A stretch of DNA of 64,000 nt. Source: Dasyornis broadbenti (taxonomy: Eukaryota > Chordata > Aves > Passeriformes > Dasyornithidae). Positions within the stretch are counted from its first letter, which is position 1; each line of letters begins with the position of its first letter. The position numbers and the translations under genes were made by a program. The notes under the pieces are model-generated. The model searched no databases. It worked only from the letters and a program-made list of their open reading frames with translations, and was not told where the DNA came from. The stretch covers positions 707,578 through 771,577 of the forward strand of contig VZRN01003245.1 of NCBI GenBank assembly GCA_013397935.1. The letters are read 5' to 3'. Below, piece after piece: positions 36,052-49,013 of this stretch.

Positions 36052-37129
36052 ATGGCACCTTACTATGCCCATTCTCTCCTCCACTCCTCATTTATACATA
36101 TCACCATTCTCCAGTGAGCTATTAAACTCAGTGTATAGCCCCTTAAAATTACTATAACCATCTGATTTTTATAACTTCCCACTCCAGGCTTTCATCAACC
36201 CCTGACTCACTTGATGCCAAGTCTTCCTTCCTGGAGCAACCAGGGCTAGGTGTGGAGTCCAGCCAGCGAGTTGGGGAGATGTTGCAAATTGGAAGATTGT
36301 GCTGGAGCTACTTAAAGTTGTGGTGAACCAAAAGAAGAAGACCAATTGCACAAAGGATTGAGGAAATGGATAGAAGGTGTTAAAATATCTATCAAGAGCC
36401 TAATTTGTGAAATGACATCCAGAGCACAAGAAAACCTAACACTAAAGACAAACCAAAATCATCCACCCAGACCTGATTCTGCACAGTGACCCATAAAAGC
36501 AGCCTCTGAACAGCCACTATACACCTATCATCATGCATTTCCTGACTTCTAGAAATGCAGCACCAACAGAAAACAGCAGATTTCCCAATCTTGTTGATGT
36601 GCCTCTTATTTCAAAGCTGCCAGACTTTAATTGCTTTTCAGCAACAACATCATATGGCATGACTTGGCTGGGAACATATTTTTATAGCCAGTTATAGCTC
36701 CCTATCTCCAAATGGAAACACTGACAGGTTTCTAATTCCAAAAATATTATCAGGAACCATAACAACATGAGTCTGGTTTAAAACATAACCTGTGACTTGG
36801 AAAGTCATTCTTAACACTTTGTGTTTTAACATTTTGTGTGCTTTTTCAGGGTTGGTTAAATGCAAAAATTAGAAACTGAAAAAGAATCCCAGGTGCCAAA
36901 AGAACACAGTTTTCCCTCACTCTCCACTATAGCCCTCACTGAACAGCTGCCTCCTTCATCTCCAAAGTGGAGAGGAAAACATAATTGTGGCATATACCTG
37001 CACAAAAACATTGTGCTATGCTTAGCTCTGCTTTGTCGCAAGCAATGTAAAACACATTAATTTTACTTTAGCTTCTAAAAATTATTCATATGCGAAAAAA
37101 CAGACAGAAAGATGCATGAAAAATTTCAC

Positions 37130-37935
37130 AGATCCACAGAACCATTTGGGTTGGAAAAGACTTTTAAAGGTCGTGTAATTCCAACCCCCTGCAATAAACA
37201 GGGACATCTTCAACTAGAGTAGGTTGCTCAGAGCCCTGTCCAATATGACTTTGAATGTTTCCAGGGATGAGGCATCTACAACCTCTCTGGGCAACCTGTT
37301 CCAGTGTTTCACTACTCTCATTGTGGTGAAAAACTTCTTCCTTATAGCTAGTCAGAATCTACCCTCTTTTAGTTTAAAACCATTATCACTTGTCCTATCG
37401 CAAACATCCTTCTTATGTTGGGGACCCCAGAGCTGGATGCAACAGTCTAGGTGGGATCTCAGGAGAGCAGAGTAGAGGAGCAGAAACTCTCCTTGCTGGC
37501 CATGTTGCTTTTGATGCAGCCCAGGACACGCTTGGCTTTCTGTGCTGCAAGTGCTCTTTGCTGGGCCATGTCCAGCCTTTCATCCACCAGCACCCCCCAG
37601 GTCCTTCTTTGCTGGGCTCCTCTCAATCTGTTCATGCCCAGCCTGGATTGATCCTGGGGGTTACACTAACCCAGGTGCAGCACCAGCTCTTGGCCTTGTT
37701 GAACCTCATGAGTCTCCTATGGGTCCATGTCTCAAGCTTGTCCAGGTCCATATGGATGGCACCCCGTCCCACAGGCACGTCCCCCACACCACTCAGCTTG
37801 GTGTCTTCTGCAAACTTGCTGAAAGTGCACGTGATCCCACTATGCCAATATTGAAGATACGGAAGAGCACTGGGCCCCTGAGGGACACCACTTGCCACCA
37901 ATGTCCATTGGGACATTAAGTTGTGGACCACGCAT
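37130..37935 (-). mobile_element. CR1 LINE copy with reverse transcriptase remnant
   Basis: A roughly 800 bp 5'-truncated CR1 in minus orientation. On the plus strand it begins with the reverse-complemented terminus (ccacagaaccatttgggttg, then gaaaagacttttaaaggtcg). Further in, the minus strand translates as ASGVPQGPSALPYLQYW, then CTFSKFAEDTKLSGVGDVP, then DLDKLETWTHRRLMRFNKAK. This is the C-terminal half of the reverse transcriptase. The catalytic F-A-D-D motif reads F-A-E-D here, so one of the two metal-binding aspartates is lost. The element is inactive. Long open frames on the plus strand over this interval are antisense shadows. Confidence 0.95.
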
Positions 37936-40180
37936 CCTCTTCACAGCACTGCAGAGTTTATCTACAGACAGCTCTAACTAGCTTCGGAATAAGTTGCCTC
38001 AAAACCAAACTATCTCACATGCAAAATTATCTGATTACACAAACTCACATAAAATATTCTGGTTACACTTACTCACTCACAAAATAAACTTCTGGTATTG
38101 CCCATCTGGCAAGAGTATTTCATTGCCCCAATAGCAGGAACACAGGCCCTTGAGAACCGGCATCACAGGGCTGCCCAGGTACTCACGCCCTTCTGGAATA
38201 TTTAGTGGGCTAAGGGGAAGCCCACAGGGCTCAGCACCAGGACACACCAGTCTGCTCTCCCCAGAGTGCCTGGGAAGCCAGTGGAGCAGCCAAAATCCTG
38301 ACAGCCCTGGAACGTGGCGGTAAAGTGAGAGCTCCAGTGCACAGGAGCTCCCGCAATCACCACTCCAAGCTCCAGCCTCCACAACATCTTTCCCGACTAA
38401 AAAATATTGCCCCAGGGAAGCCCATCAGACTAAGAGTGATTTATATGCCAGTGGTTTCTGCAGTGATTCCAAGATGGTCTAGACTTAGCTGCATGTAATG
38501 ACCTGCTGACTGACAATGCTTAAGTACACCCACATTTATTTATCGACTAACAGTCTTCCAGCTATTGTGTTCAGTAGTAGCGGTGTCTCCCTGACTCTCT
38601 GGAAGCAGACAGGCTACAATACAGTGCAAATACATAGACAGTGCACATTTTAGAACCAGCTTACTTCTTAACCATATCCATTAAATTTTACTTTGTGCTA
38701 CAACCCTCTTTCTCAGTAGAAGATAAAAGATATAGAATTAAGGAATTCTGACTTACAATCAGAAGAAATTATAACTATTACTAGAAAAATCACCTTAGAG
38801 CTGAAACAGCACATTGAGAAACAAATTATGAAGTTACTTAGGATATACGTTACTGTTAAACTTCCTGGTGTAAGACTGGAGAATACATATTTATCAATAC
38901 ACAGTCTACAGATCAAATATAACTACCATCTCCTTGTAAAAGCTCTCTGAACTCTACTCTCTGTTTGCCTTAAGAAAACAAAGCCTTAATTATAGTTTCC
39001 TCCAACTGTAACACTCTTGGCTCTTAAATTTTTAATTTTATTGCCAGTAATTAAAAAGTGTATGGTTTCTGTCCAAACAATGGAATTGTTTTAAAATATA
39101 AGAACTTTTTCAAGAAAATTAAGTACTTTGGTATTGCCAAATTACCATTTCACTGTCCCCCTTACCTCCCTCAAATCTGTGTCACTGAATGAATTTTGGA
39201 ACATAACACCTATCGTGCTTGGCTTTATCCCAGACAAATGAACTTGAAATCATAATTTATCATTTATGATGCCTTTTCAAAAATATTTGGCTACTGAATC
39301 CCAGTCAGATACCTTTTTACGAGAGTTTGCTTGAGCAAACTTGGCTTTAGACACCAGGAAAATAATTTATACCAAGAATCAGGGTAATAGACCAAACTGT
39401 TCTGCAAAAGTAAATGCATTTTCTGTATGTGATAAAATATATGACTAAAACTTGTGGGCAGTACTTTGATCATTGCAGGCTAGAAACAATACATAGTTGA
39501 AAAAACCTTGTTAAGTAGAGGGGAGGACACACATACCACAAAAACATACCTTAGCAATCTTCTGTTTATGTTAGTCAACTAATGACATATGCTTTGCATC
39601 CAAAAGTCATTTTAAAAAAGCGCAAACAACGCACAGAAAAGCAATACTGGATGTAGACTCTGCAATGTTATATCACTTATAAAACAAAATCTTTGAACTA
39701 GAAACTGCATTACAGCCACTGATACCTCAGGAAGCTGTGGTTTGCAGCTTGGAACACTTCATTCATGTATTATTTTTAGGAATGTAGACATCTAAATAAA
39801 ATTTTGTAGGGACACAAGGTTATCTAAGGGTGAAACTTAGTTTATCATATTCAAAAACACAAGAGAAAAGGAATAGAGAACAATAAGTGTTTACTGGGAC
39901 AGTCTTTTTGAAGAATGTAGTGATTAGCAGAGAAAGAAAAGCTTGTCATAACTCTCTCGGTCCAAGTTGTGCTCTTAGAAATCCGCACCACCACAAGGCT
40001 CAGAAGGAGTTTCAGATAAAAAGACGGTAGTTTCAACATCCCTTCTTTTCAAGAATGGATTTCTTCCCCATAAATAGCTGATTGAGAAGTAAGAAATGCC
40101 TTGGTTGGTAATGACCAGGCTGAAGAGTTTTTTCTGGGTTTATTCATCTGATTCAATCCAGCTTTTCATTTCTACTTAAA
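37936..40180. other. Intronic sequence with one GC-rich patch
   Basis: Mostly AT-rich unique intron. The patch at about 38085-38395 is markedly GC-richer and has overlapping open frames on the minus strand (100 codons at 38077-38382). I recognise neither a protein family nor a repeat in it. Confidence 0.5.
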
Positions 40181-40181
40181 A

Positions 40182-40364
40182 ATGAGTGTGATCTTTCTCA
40201 TAGCTTTGTTCCTACTGATGGCACAGGTACCGCTAGAGTTTGCTGCAGAGACAAACACCTCTAAGGTCTTCAGTTGGCCCATCAGAAACCTCTTTGTTGT
40301 ACCAGCATCAGCTTATACTTTGCCTTTCCCCATAAAGGAAAGTTCTAGACAAATGCTGTCTTAG
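40182..40364 (+). other. Small open frame starting with a signal-peptide-like segment
   Basis: A 60-codon frame in plus orientation. Its start has A at -3 and G at +4 (aaaatgag), a reasonable initiation context. It begins MSVIFLIALFLLMAQ, then VPLEFAAETNTSK. The hydrophobic core and the EFAA end resemble a cleavable signal peptide, with one N-glycosylation-type NTS downstream. It has no cysteines and no recognised domain. A single short frame in 64 kb is easily chance, so I do not call a gene. Confidence 0.15.
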
Positions 40365-43300
40365 CAGGTCCTCCTACAGCCCCTGTACAACAACCTGGCA
40401 AGGCATGGATCTCTGTGGAAAGACCTGCATTATCTAATTAGGTCCAGAGAGAATTAGGCACACCTCAAGAAGCAAGACACTCAAGCATTTACATGTCCAA
40501 GTATACAGTTAAATGGGTTCTGTAGCAGAGAAGCAGATCACATCAACTTTTTACCCCAGAGGGCCATAAGCTTGGCTGGTCTGAGGGCACATAGGAGCAT
40601 CAAGGGCATTCAGAAGGAGTTTCAACAAGTTTGAAGGGAGACTGGCATGCAACTATTTTATAGGTGGAGAACATGTATAGGGGAAGTACAGACAAGAAAA
40701 GTTTCAAAAATGAAAATTACTCCATCACATTCACACCATTTTCCTGCTATTCCACTTTGAATATACCACAAGCAATCTTACTCCAGGCCAGGATGCACTT
40801 GACTTAAGATCTTTACTTCAGTTCTTTACAGTACGAGATGCATATTAACAAACAAGAAGCAGAAATGCAGTAACAAGGAAGCCCAAGTTACAGCTCAATT
40901 AAGTTTTGTATGCTGCAGCTAGGTTCCTTATCTTTAGTTCTACTTGAAAGTAAAATGGCAATTAATTATGTGTAGTAAGATGCTTAAAACCATTCCTAGT
41001 TTTATAATCCACCCCCACGGCCTTTATGCTTGGCTCCACAGTCCAACTTTGGTTGATGGAGAGGCTGAGGGTTATGCATTTAAACTCTGTACTGAGCCAG
41101 TAGAACATTTACCAGCATTCAGCTGATTTAGTCATTTAAATCATAGGAATTTTATACACTTGGGGGATTGCCTTTCTGCTGTATGCATTTTAGAAACTGT
41201 GCCATTCCCACCCCCATCAATCCCACTGTGTACAGGAAGTCACACTCCTTTTCTATCAGTGGGATTTTATGCTCGTGTGTGTCTGTGTGCCTGCGTCTGT
41301 ATCCAATGTTAAAACCACTTCCTCAGGCTTCACGGAAAGGTTCTTGAAGAACATGGTGTGCAGAGGAGTGGATGTAGACCAAAATTTTCATGGAGAAGGA
41401 AAGACAAAATAAAAGCCAAGGTAAAGACAGTAAAGAGGTATGTTAATAATCTGTTTCACAGTGCTGGCTGACTTCAGGTCCTACTTGTCCCAGTTCAGAT
41501 CCACAATTGACAATGGATTATTGGATGAATTCTTCATACTTTGAAAGTCCTCTCAATGCTTTAAGAGGTGCTTCAAATTCTGAATGTTCTCTAACAGTCT
41601 GCAATTCCGTGCTTACGTCCTAAATATCAGCTGCCATTTCTGCATGCTGTTGGGACAGACTAGCTGGTAAGACCCAGCTGGAAGTTAACAAGCTGAATCT
41701 GGCTCAGTGCCTTTTCCCTGGAGGAGGCAAACCAGCCAGCTGCCTCTTGCACAGCTGGGCTGGGAGCATCTGCCACCCCACATCATCACCGCCTTGGAGA
41801 AACCTGAGCACTGCAGTTTCTCAAGTGGAAGAAAGGAGTCAGCAGAACTTGTAAGTTGCTGTTTATCAGAGGAGCAATGAAGAGAGAAACAGAAGTTGGC
41901 CTCTAACACAGATCAAGATTGCCCTGAGCTTCTGCTGCTACTGTCTCCCAAGAAGACACCCAAACCTACTTTATATGTCCAGTGGTTAAGACCAGACCAC
42001 TTTAGGCTAAATAAAAAACATGAGATCTCCCATAGTATGTTACCTGTAAAGTCCTCAGAATGGAAGATCAAGGAAAAAAGCTCATTGGAACCAGATCAGA
42101 AGGCTGAAATTATTAACTGCTATGCAAATCCTCAAACCTTCCCTCTTACTTTGCAGTAGCAAATTGATAGATCACACTTAGGACAGCTCAGAGAAATCTT
42201 GAATGTTTTTCATCCATTTGGAGAGGAGTCTCACAGTGGCACTCACCTGGAAAGGCAAGGACTTGCCAGGCTCTCCCAGGCACAGAAAGTATTACTGGAG
42301 TCCTCCTGGGCAGCTGCAACATCTCTGACCATTCATCAGTTTTCCCTCAAAGTCTTCTGCAGCTCAGGAGATCTCCCTCCACATGCCCTTTCCGCATAAA
42401 CTGTTCCACCAGCAGAAATTAACAGGTTATGGTGAAGTGGGGTTTAGAACAGGAAAAGAGAAGTTAGATATCCTGAACACATCTAAAAAGGTCACTTTTG
42501 ATAAAGAGCACTGATCAACCAATTGATTTCTTTTTTTAATCAGTCTCCACCTGCTGGTAGGTTTGTTTCAACACTGCAATACAAGAGAGTGCAAGGAAAA
42601 GTATCTTACCTTACAAACAGGAATTAATACGAATTTCAGAAAACAATGCCCAGGAAGGAAAACTATACAAACACACATGCTCAAGCTCTGTGGCTGAACT
42701 GATCCGCTATCCACTAAGAGAGATGTGCTCTTCTAGGGAAAGGGGAGATCATCGTTCAGTGTGACTAAAGATAAAAAAAAGGCAGAAGACAGCCCAGACC
42801 GACATGGATTCTTACTGCAATATCCCAAACCACTTCATTCTCAAATAGAGATGATGATTAAATAAAACTGCATTTAGTAAAACAGGGAGAGAGTTAAATA
42901 TATTATTTTTGTTACAAAGTAGCTTGGAGAGTCTAAAAGCAGTCACGATATCACTTTAGTCTTTGAACTGTTTAAACAAAGGATTAGTCTCATCTCCTTT
43001 TGGCTGCTGCTATTGCAGAGTAGCAATCTCAAAATATCGTGTATCAAAATAAACTAATAAAAATGCATCCAAAAGCGAAAAAGCTCATCCAAATGTATCT
43101 ACGTGTCTCTGGCAATATCAGGCACACACACGAGAGAGAACACACTGGGTTTTGATAAACTGATACATAAACTTCTGACTGTATCCAGAAAGTGCACAAA
43201 TGGGAAATCCTGGCATACAGCTGGAGAAAAAGAAAAAAAGAAGTTAATGTTTCTAAACCACAAAATAACATCTGCTTACATATGTGGTGCAGTTTTAAGT

Positions 43301-46300
43301 ATGTTCCTGTGAGAGCTCCCATCTTTACATACTTATTGTACAGAGCCTTTTCACAGATTAAGAACAGCAACTTTCTGAAGAAAGCACCATCATGGAGAGA
43401 CAAGGCTAAATTCTGCTCAGCTCTACTGGCAGTTGGAGGAATTCACTACCAGCTTAATCCACCTCACTAAGCAATTTCATGAAAACAGTTCCAGCATGGT
43501 CAAAATGAACAGTGTGCTGACACTCCTTACTTCCAGTGGTCTTGAAACCAGCCTTGTTTGACTGGATATTTAAAATCAGCTATGTCTGAACACATTTGAA
43601 ATTGTTTGGAAACATGTGTATGGAAAGTAACTTTCAAAGTTATAGCAGAGTCTAGGCAATACATGGTACTAAACAAGCCTGCTTGGGACAAGAAATCAAT
43701 CAATTAAGCCATGTCCCACAGATCATGTACTATTCTTTCACTAGACACCAAAGAGCAGCTACCTCTTCCCTCCTCAGCTACTGAAGTGGCACAGCTGAAT
43801 ACCCTAACCCTTCCATGCCTGCACTGAGTAACAGTTACTAGCAATTACTAACAGTAATAATAGGTGTTTGAAAAAGAACTAATTAATCTAATGATGTGTA
43901 AGAAGCTGCAAGACATGCCACTCTAAAAATCTTATCTTCTTGTGTAGGTGCATACAAGTCTAATATATTCATCTGCGTGTGACCAGTAGCTTTACCATGA
44001 GTGAAATTACACACTCATTTATATGGAATCAGATCATAAAATGGGAATTCTGTTTTCCACTCAATTGCCATTGGAAATCCCTATTCTTTGTAGTAGGGAG
44101 GGGAAAGAAAACCTAACACTCAAGAAGCTAAACTAAAATTCCTCATAGAAATAAAAATTAATTTGCTGAATATATTTTCAATAAATCCTTCAAACCCATG
44201 AAACACGATTCACATCAACTCTTAAAGAATTTTTAAAAAGCACTTTACAGACTTCCTTTGATCAACACTGGAGACATAAAACCCACCTACGAGGTCAGCT
44301 GTGGAGAACGTCAAGAAATACAGAGGCCACACAGAAGCACTTGCCTACACAGACAAAACAAATACAATACATATAAGATTTCAACACATTCTCAAGTCTT
44401 TTTAGAGTTGGCAGAAAAATACATGTTCCCTTGAGTCCCATTGAAACTATAAATTTTACCCAGGTCTCAGCTTTGAGTCTGTTGAAACAACTGTGTTTTC
44501 CATAGTGTATTTTGTGTTGACTACAAATGTTGGAAAAAAATACATATACTGTTTCCTTTTTATTGTTTTTTTTCCTTTTTCCTCTTTGCTGTCCAAGTCA
44601 GTAAGTGAACATATGGGACTATACAAAAAACAAACTATCGCACACTGTGGAAACTCTAAAACAAACACATCACCACAATGTAAGTATTAGAGATAAAGAA
44701 CAGTGACTACAATGAAAATTAAAAAATAGGAGTTAAACAGAAGGCAGAAGCCAGTCGGGCACCAGAGCCAAAAGCAAAACAATTTAAGAGTCAATCCACT
44801 GTGCAAGTGGACATACCAAGATTAGAAGCTTGGTAGGATGTCTTTCTAGGCAATCTGGAAATTTAATGTAGTATGGAAAGATGCTCCATGAACAGTATTG
44901 CTGAATAATTTTAAACTTGAGTTCTTTTAACAGAATTGGAGACAAGCAGTTTTCTTCATTTGTTTAGGTGTTTTCATCAGCTCATTGATAGTTGTGAGAA
45001 AAAGGATGTCACTCACAGGAAGTGTGCTAGCTTTGTGTGCTTGAAGGCTTGCAAGACATATTGATTCCAACTTCTGTGACGTTAAGGATTAGAAAATATA
45101 GGAATGAAGAACAGGACAGGACCCATGCAGGTTGTACAATGCAAAATACATGTATAAGTTTAATCTTAAAAATGTTTTTCTACTGTAATCCTTTCTGTTA
45201 TCACAATGGAATGATACTTCCAAAAAAAAAAAAAAATCACTGAAATTTCAGTCTTTAGACTCCACCAGAACTTCTTAGATCAGAGCCCACCTGTGGGGAT
45301 CCCAAGACTTGACAGCTACTTCTTTTCAAAAATTCACAATTCAAAATGTTGCGTTGCTCTACAAAATTGAAACAAATGTTCTGCTTTACTGAAGTTCCTA
45401 ATGTGACTTAATTTCCAGCACAGAGAACCTGGATCATTCTCAAGTCATAAACAAATATGCCCTAGTAATAAGCTACAATATTTAGCAAGCTAGGGATGGA
45501 CTTCACCTCACCTAACTTCACCAGCTAAAACCTTAGGGATTCATTCTTAGGTTAGATCAAGTCAACTCACCCTTGGGGACGTTTGACATGTTCCACTAAC
45601 CAGAGAGGAACCTAAAAGCTACATGGGCTGAACATCCCTGCTGAACTGCCCATTTTGTTTCACTGACTAATGGCTAAGTCAGACAGAGCCTAACCTTGAG
45701 AAGGCTACAGTTAAATGAAATGGGTCCCTCTCTAAACTTTAGTCTAAGCTGGTGTTGTACTTTGTTTGCTGTAATGCAAGGGTGCTACACTTCAAGAGTA
45801 AGTGGAGAGACACTTGTCAATAACACCTGTTTATTAGGCAGCATCTCCAAAAATATCTCATTTACATAAATATCTAACTGAAGAAATTGAAAAGCTGCAG
45901 TAAAATGTGGATTATCTCCCCTATTATTTCCCAAGATGTTTGAAAATATCTTTTTGCTGTACATTTGGCTGGGAACTATGATCACTCAATGCACATCATT
46001 TCATAACGTCTCCCTGATGTTGCCTCTAAAGATTCCTTTTATTGCAGTTTATTAATCACATTTAAAACTCCTTAACCATAGTAAGAAAATTACTTTGGGC
46101 TTAAATTTCAGTACAATTACCTTTCAGTGGCTGAATTTCCAGCTTTGAGATTTAAGGGGATTTTCTGGAGTTTAATGCTTTTTTGTACGTATGTGCCCTT
46201 AGCATTACTGTACTGTTTTGCTATAGGAAACGAGACACTTGTACTTAAAGAACACCAGCTTCTTGTTAAATTCAATCAGCAGACAAACAACTGTGCCTTT

Positions 46301-48985
46301 GTCACAGAAGCCCAAATACAAATGCATAAGGTTCAGATAATGAAGAAAAAAATAATCTTGTATGACACAATATGCTTTCACTTTATTTAAGAAGTGAATG
46401 CATAAGTATCTAAATCAGATGCTCTGGAACCAAAGGAGTTTAAATAAGTGTATTTTATAGCCTGAAATATGCTTAGGCAGTTGGATATTATAACAGCCTA
46501 TACCACATTAAAATTAAGTTAAAATCAGATCCTTTCTGTAGTCCCAAATATAAAAGAGAAGAAAACAAAACAAAACAGAAATAAATGGCCTTAAGCTCAA
46601 GAAATAATTTTAAAATTTAAGGGAAGAGGGGTTAAAATAATCAGAATTCATTTTCAGAAACAAATTACCATCTCAACATCCTTGTCTTTTATGTTCTGAA
46701 TATGTAACAGGAAGTGGGAATTGTCAGAGGTATGTACAACTATGCCTAAATTATAGCTATAAAGCCAGCTAGCCTAGTTGTTAGAGAACTTCTAGTTAGA
46801 ACCTACTCAGATTACATGCAGATAATAAAAATAATTAAGCTAGGAAGCTGAAGGGGTTTTTTGCCCAAGTTATTTAAACATGAATCCAATTACTGAAGTT
46901 TCATGGAGCAGCTGTCTCACTCCATCCAGTTTCCCCTAACATAAAGATGATACGGCTGTATTGCAGTGCTGAACAATCCTGAATTAATTTAGGCAAAAGA
47001 AATCTCTTCTACAACATTCTGCTGTGGGAGGGGGTGTGGAAGAATCCCTTTCAGCATAATAAAAATGATGATGATATAATGAATAATTATTATGGGATTT
47101 TATAGCTGGAAGGCATGGTAGTTATTTCAAAGCCATTTGTAACCAACAGCCTTATAAAAAGCTAGAATGTATTACATATGTGCAGAAGGTAACTGTGAGA
47201 GTGTATTCAATACAGACATGTGAAATAATGAACGTATGTTTGTTACTACAGTAACTACCTCTTGATGAAAAAAAGTGAGCTTATGAGTAACTACATTAAT
47301 TAATAATCAGACTTTTTTGAAAGGAGATATGATGACTTATAAATAAACTTCCATGAGAGAAGACCTCTCCTGTCTTTCTCGGACAGCTATATCATTCCCT
47401 TCCAAGAACAATCTGGTTTTTTTGGTGAAATGCAGAACACCTCCAAAAGGTGATATTGCCAACAAAACATGTGGGAGAATGGGATCCTAAATATCCAGAT
47501 CTTGTATTCCTGTGATAAATAAAAGAGCAAGCACTGGCATTTCTTTCTTAAAAAAAAAAAAATTTCTAAGGGAAAAACAGACGAAGCAACGCCTAAGTTT
47601 GCAGTCAGTTTGTACAACAGCCTTGAAATGCATAGGCTACTTTACACATCATGAAGAACTTTTCAATTCTTTTGCTCTATTTCCCTTGCTTTATAGAAAC
47701 ATCAGCAATTCCAATAAGTTTTGAGGAAACTGTTTTACTTCATTATCACAAGACAACACTGATATCACTCAAGAAGTGCCCCATATGCCTTTTCTGTCTC
47801 TCCAGGAGTTAAAAATAGATCCCCACTGCTGTTACTCCCATATAGCAAAAGAACATTTCGTTTGGTAAGTGATCTCCCTGTCCTGATCTCAGCCTGGGAG
47901 CTTTATCACCTCATTTCCCCTATGCCTTTTGGCTGACGGGGAGCGAGGGAGTGTCTGGGCAGACATGTGACCTCCAGCCAAGGGTCAGCCCACCACGCTT
48001 AGACACATGCAGCCATCCTGAGACGAAGTGTGAATATCCATGTGGACTGTGGAAGTGGGAAATGCATCTGAACGTGGGGCAGATGCTTTGAACAGAACAA
48101 CTAAATGCTCTGAATATGACTCTGAGAGGGTCAACTCTGCGTAGTAAAACAGCTCCTTTCAAAGTCAGTCTACTTTTTTAAAAAAGCTAAAGTTCATGGA
48201 ATTAATAATTCAATATGAAAGAAATTTCAAATGAAAGTAATAAAAAGATTTATATTTATTAGTTTTTCAAAAGAATCTTGGGAAAGACAATTTTTATATT
48301 TTTTTTAATAAAATTTTTAATTTGGACACCTTGACAGAACATAGTAAGAACTTCAACAATATGCAGTAACTCCCCTGCAGGTGCTCACATACTTACAAAC
48401 ACACACATTTACATACACTATTCTGAAAAGCACAAATAATTTTAATTTAAAAATAGATTAGATTCCTTTCTATGCCCTTTTAATAGAGCCATGGCCTTTG
48501 TTTTCTACCAAAACCTGTTTATCTCATTAGATTACACTTATGCAAAAGTCCAGAATTCCTGCAATCATGTTCCATCAATAGTTTCTGCCACCTGGTTTTG
48601 AAGATGTTCTGGTGTCACTGGGCAGTTTTGACCCACAGACCTGCAGACCCAGATAGGTGTAAAAGGAGAAGCAGAATATCCTGATGTGGTGCAGCTGTGC
48701 ACATTCCTCACCAGCCTGTGCCCGAGGGGTGCAAATGAAGGAGGGCAAGTTGCTACCGTCTTTAACATGCTCCCCATGGGAGTATTGATCAAGAATCCAG
48801 TCAGCTGATTTTCAATATGAAAGGAGCAGCTAGGCCAGGCAGAACACATGTACAGTCACCGAGTTGGGAAATACTCCCAGGTGTAAGCACAACTTTGATG
48901 GGGGAAAAGGTAGGGGGAAGGAAACACAGGGCATCAAACCACTTAAATAACTTGGCCTTAGGCTAGCTACTCATTAGTACCTAAG
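40365..48985. other. Intronic sequence without recognised features
   Basis: AT-rich intron. It includes a GT-rich stretch near 41273-41300, an A-run at about 45221-45236 and an A-run near 47550-47562. I see no CR1, SINE or exon. Frames at 43044-43403 and 43192-43470 overlap on opposite strands and look noncoding, as does a frame at 48565-48849 (minus). Confidence 0.5.
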
Positions 48986-49013
48986 CTATTTATAACTTAA
49001 AAGTTATAAATAG
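48986..49013. promoter_or_regulatory. Palindrome of two MEF2 consensus sites
   Basis: A perfect inverted repeat: ctatttataactt (48986-48998), a 2 bp spacer, then aagttataaatag (49001-49013). The outer part of each arm is CTATTTATAA on its own strand. This matches the MEF2 consensus YTA-WWWW-TAR exactly, giving two back-to-back sites. An adjacent agct on both sides extends the symmetry imperfectly. The site lies in the large RSPO2 intron. RSPO2 acts in limb and muscle development, which makes an intronic MEF2 input plausible but unproven. Confidence 0.5.

Noticed and set aside
37390..37919. Long plus-strand open frames of 154 and 125 codons
   Set aside because: They are antisense to a CR1 copy whose minus strand encodes a recognisable reverse transcriptase remnant.
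42850..42880. Minus-strand ATGCAGTTT considered as the start of the RSPO2 signal-peptide exon
   Set aside because: It reads MQFYLIIISI and then stops; it lacks the RWRRSKR segment and a splice donor. Similar words near 7737, 39706 and 59232 also fail.
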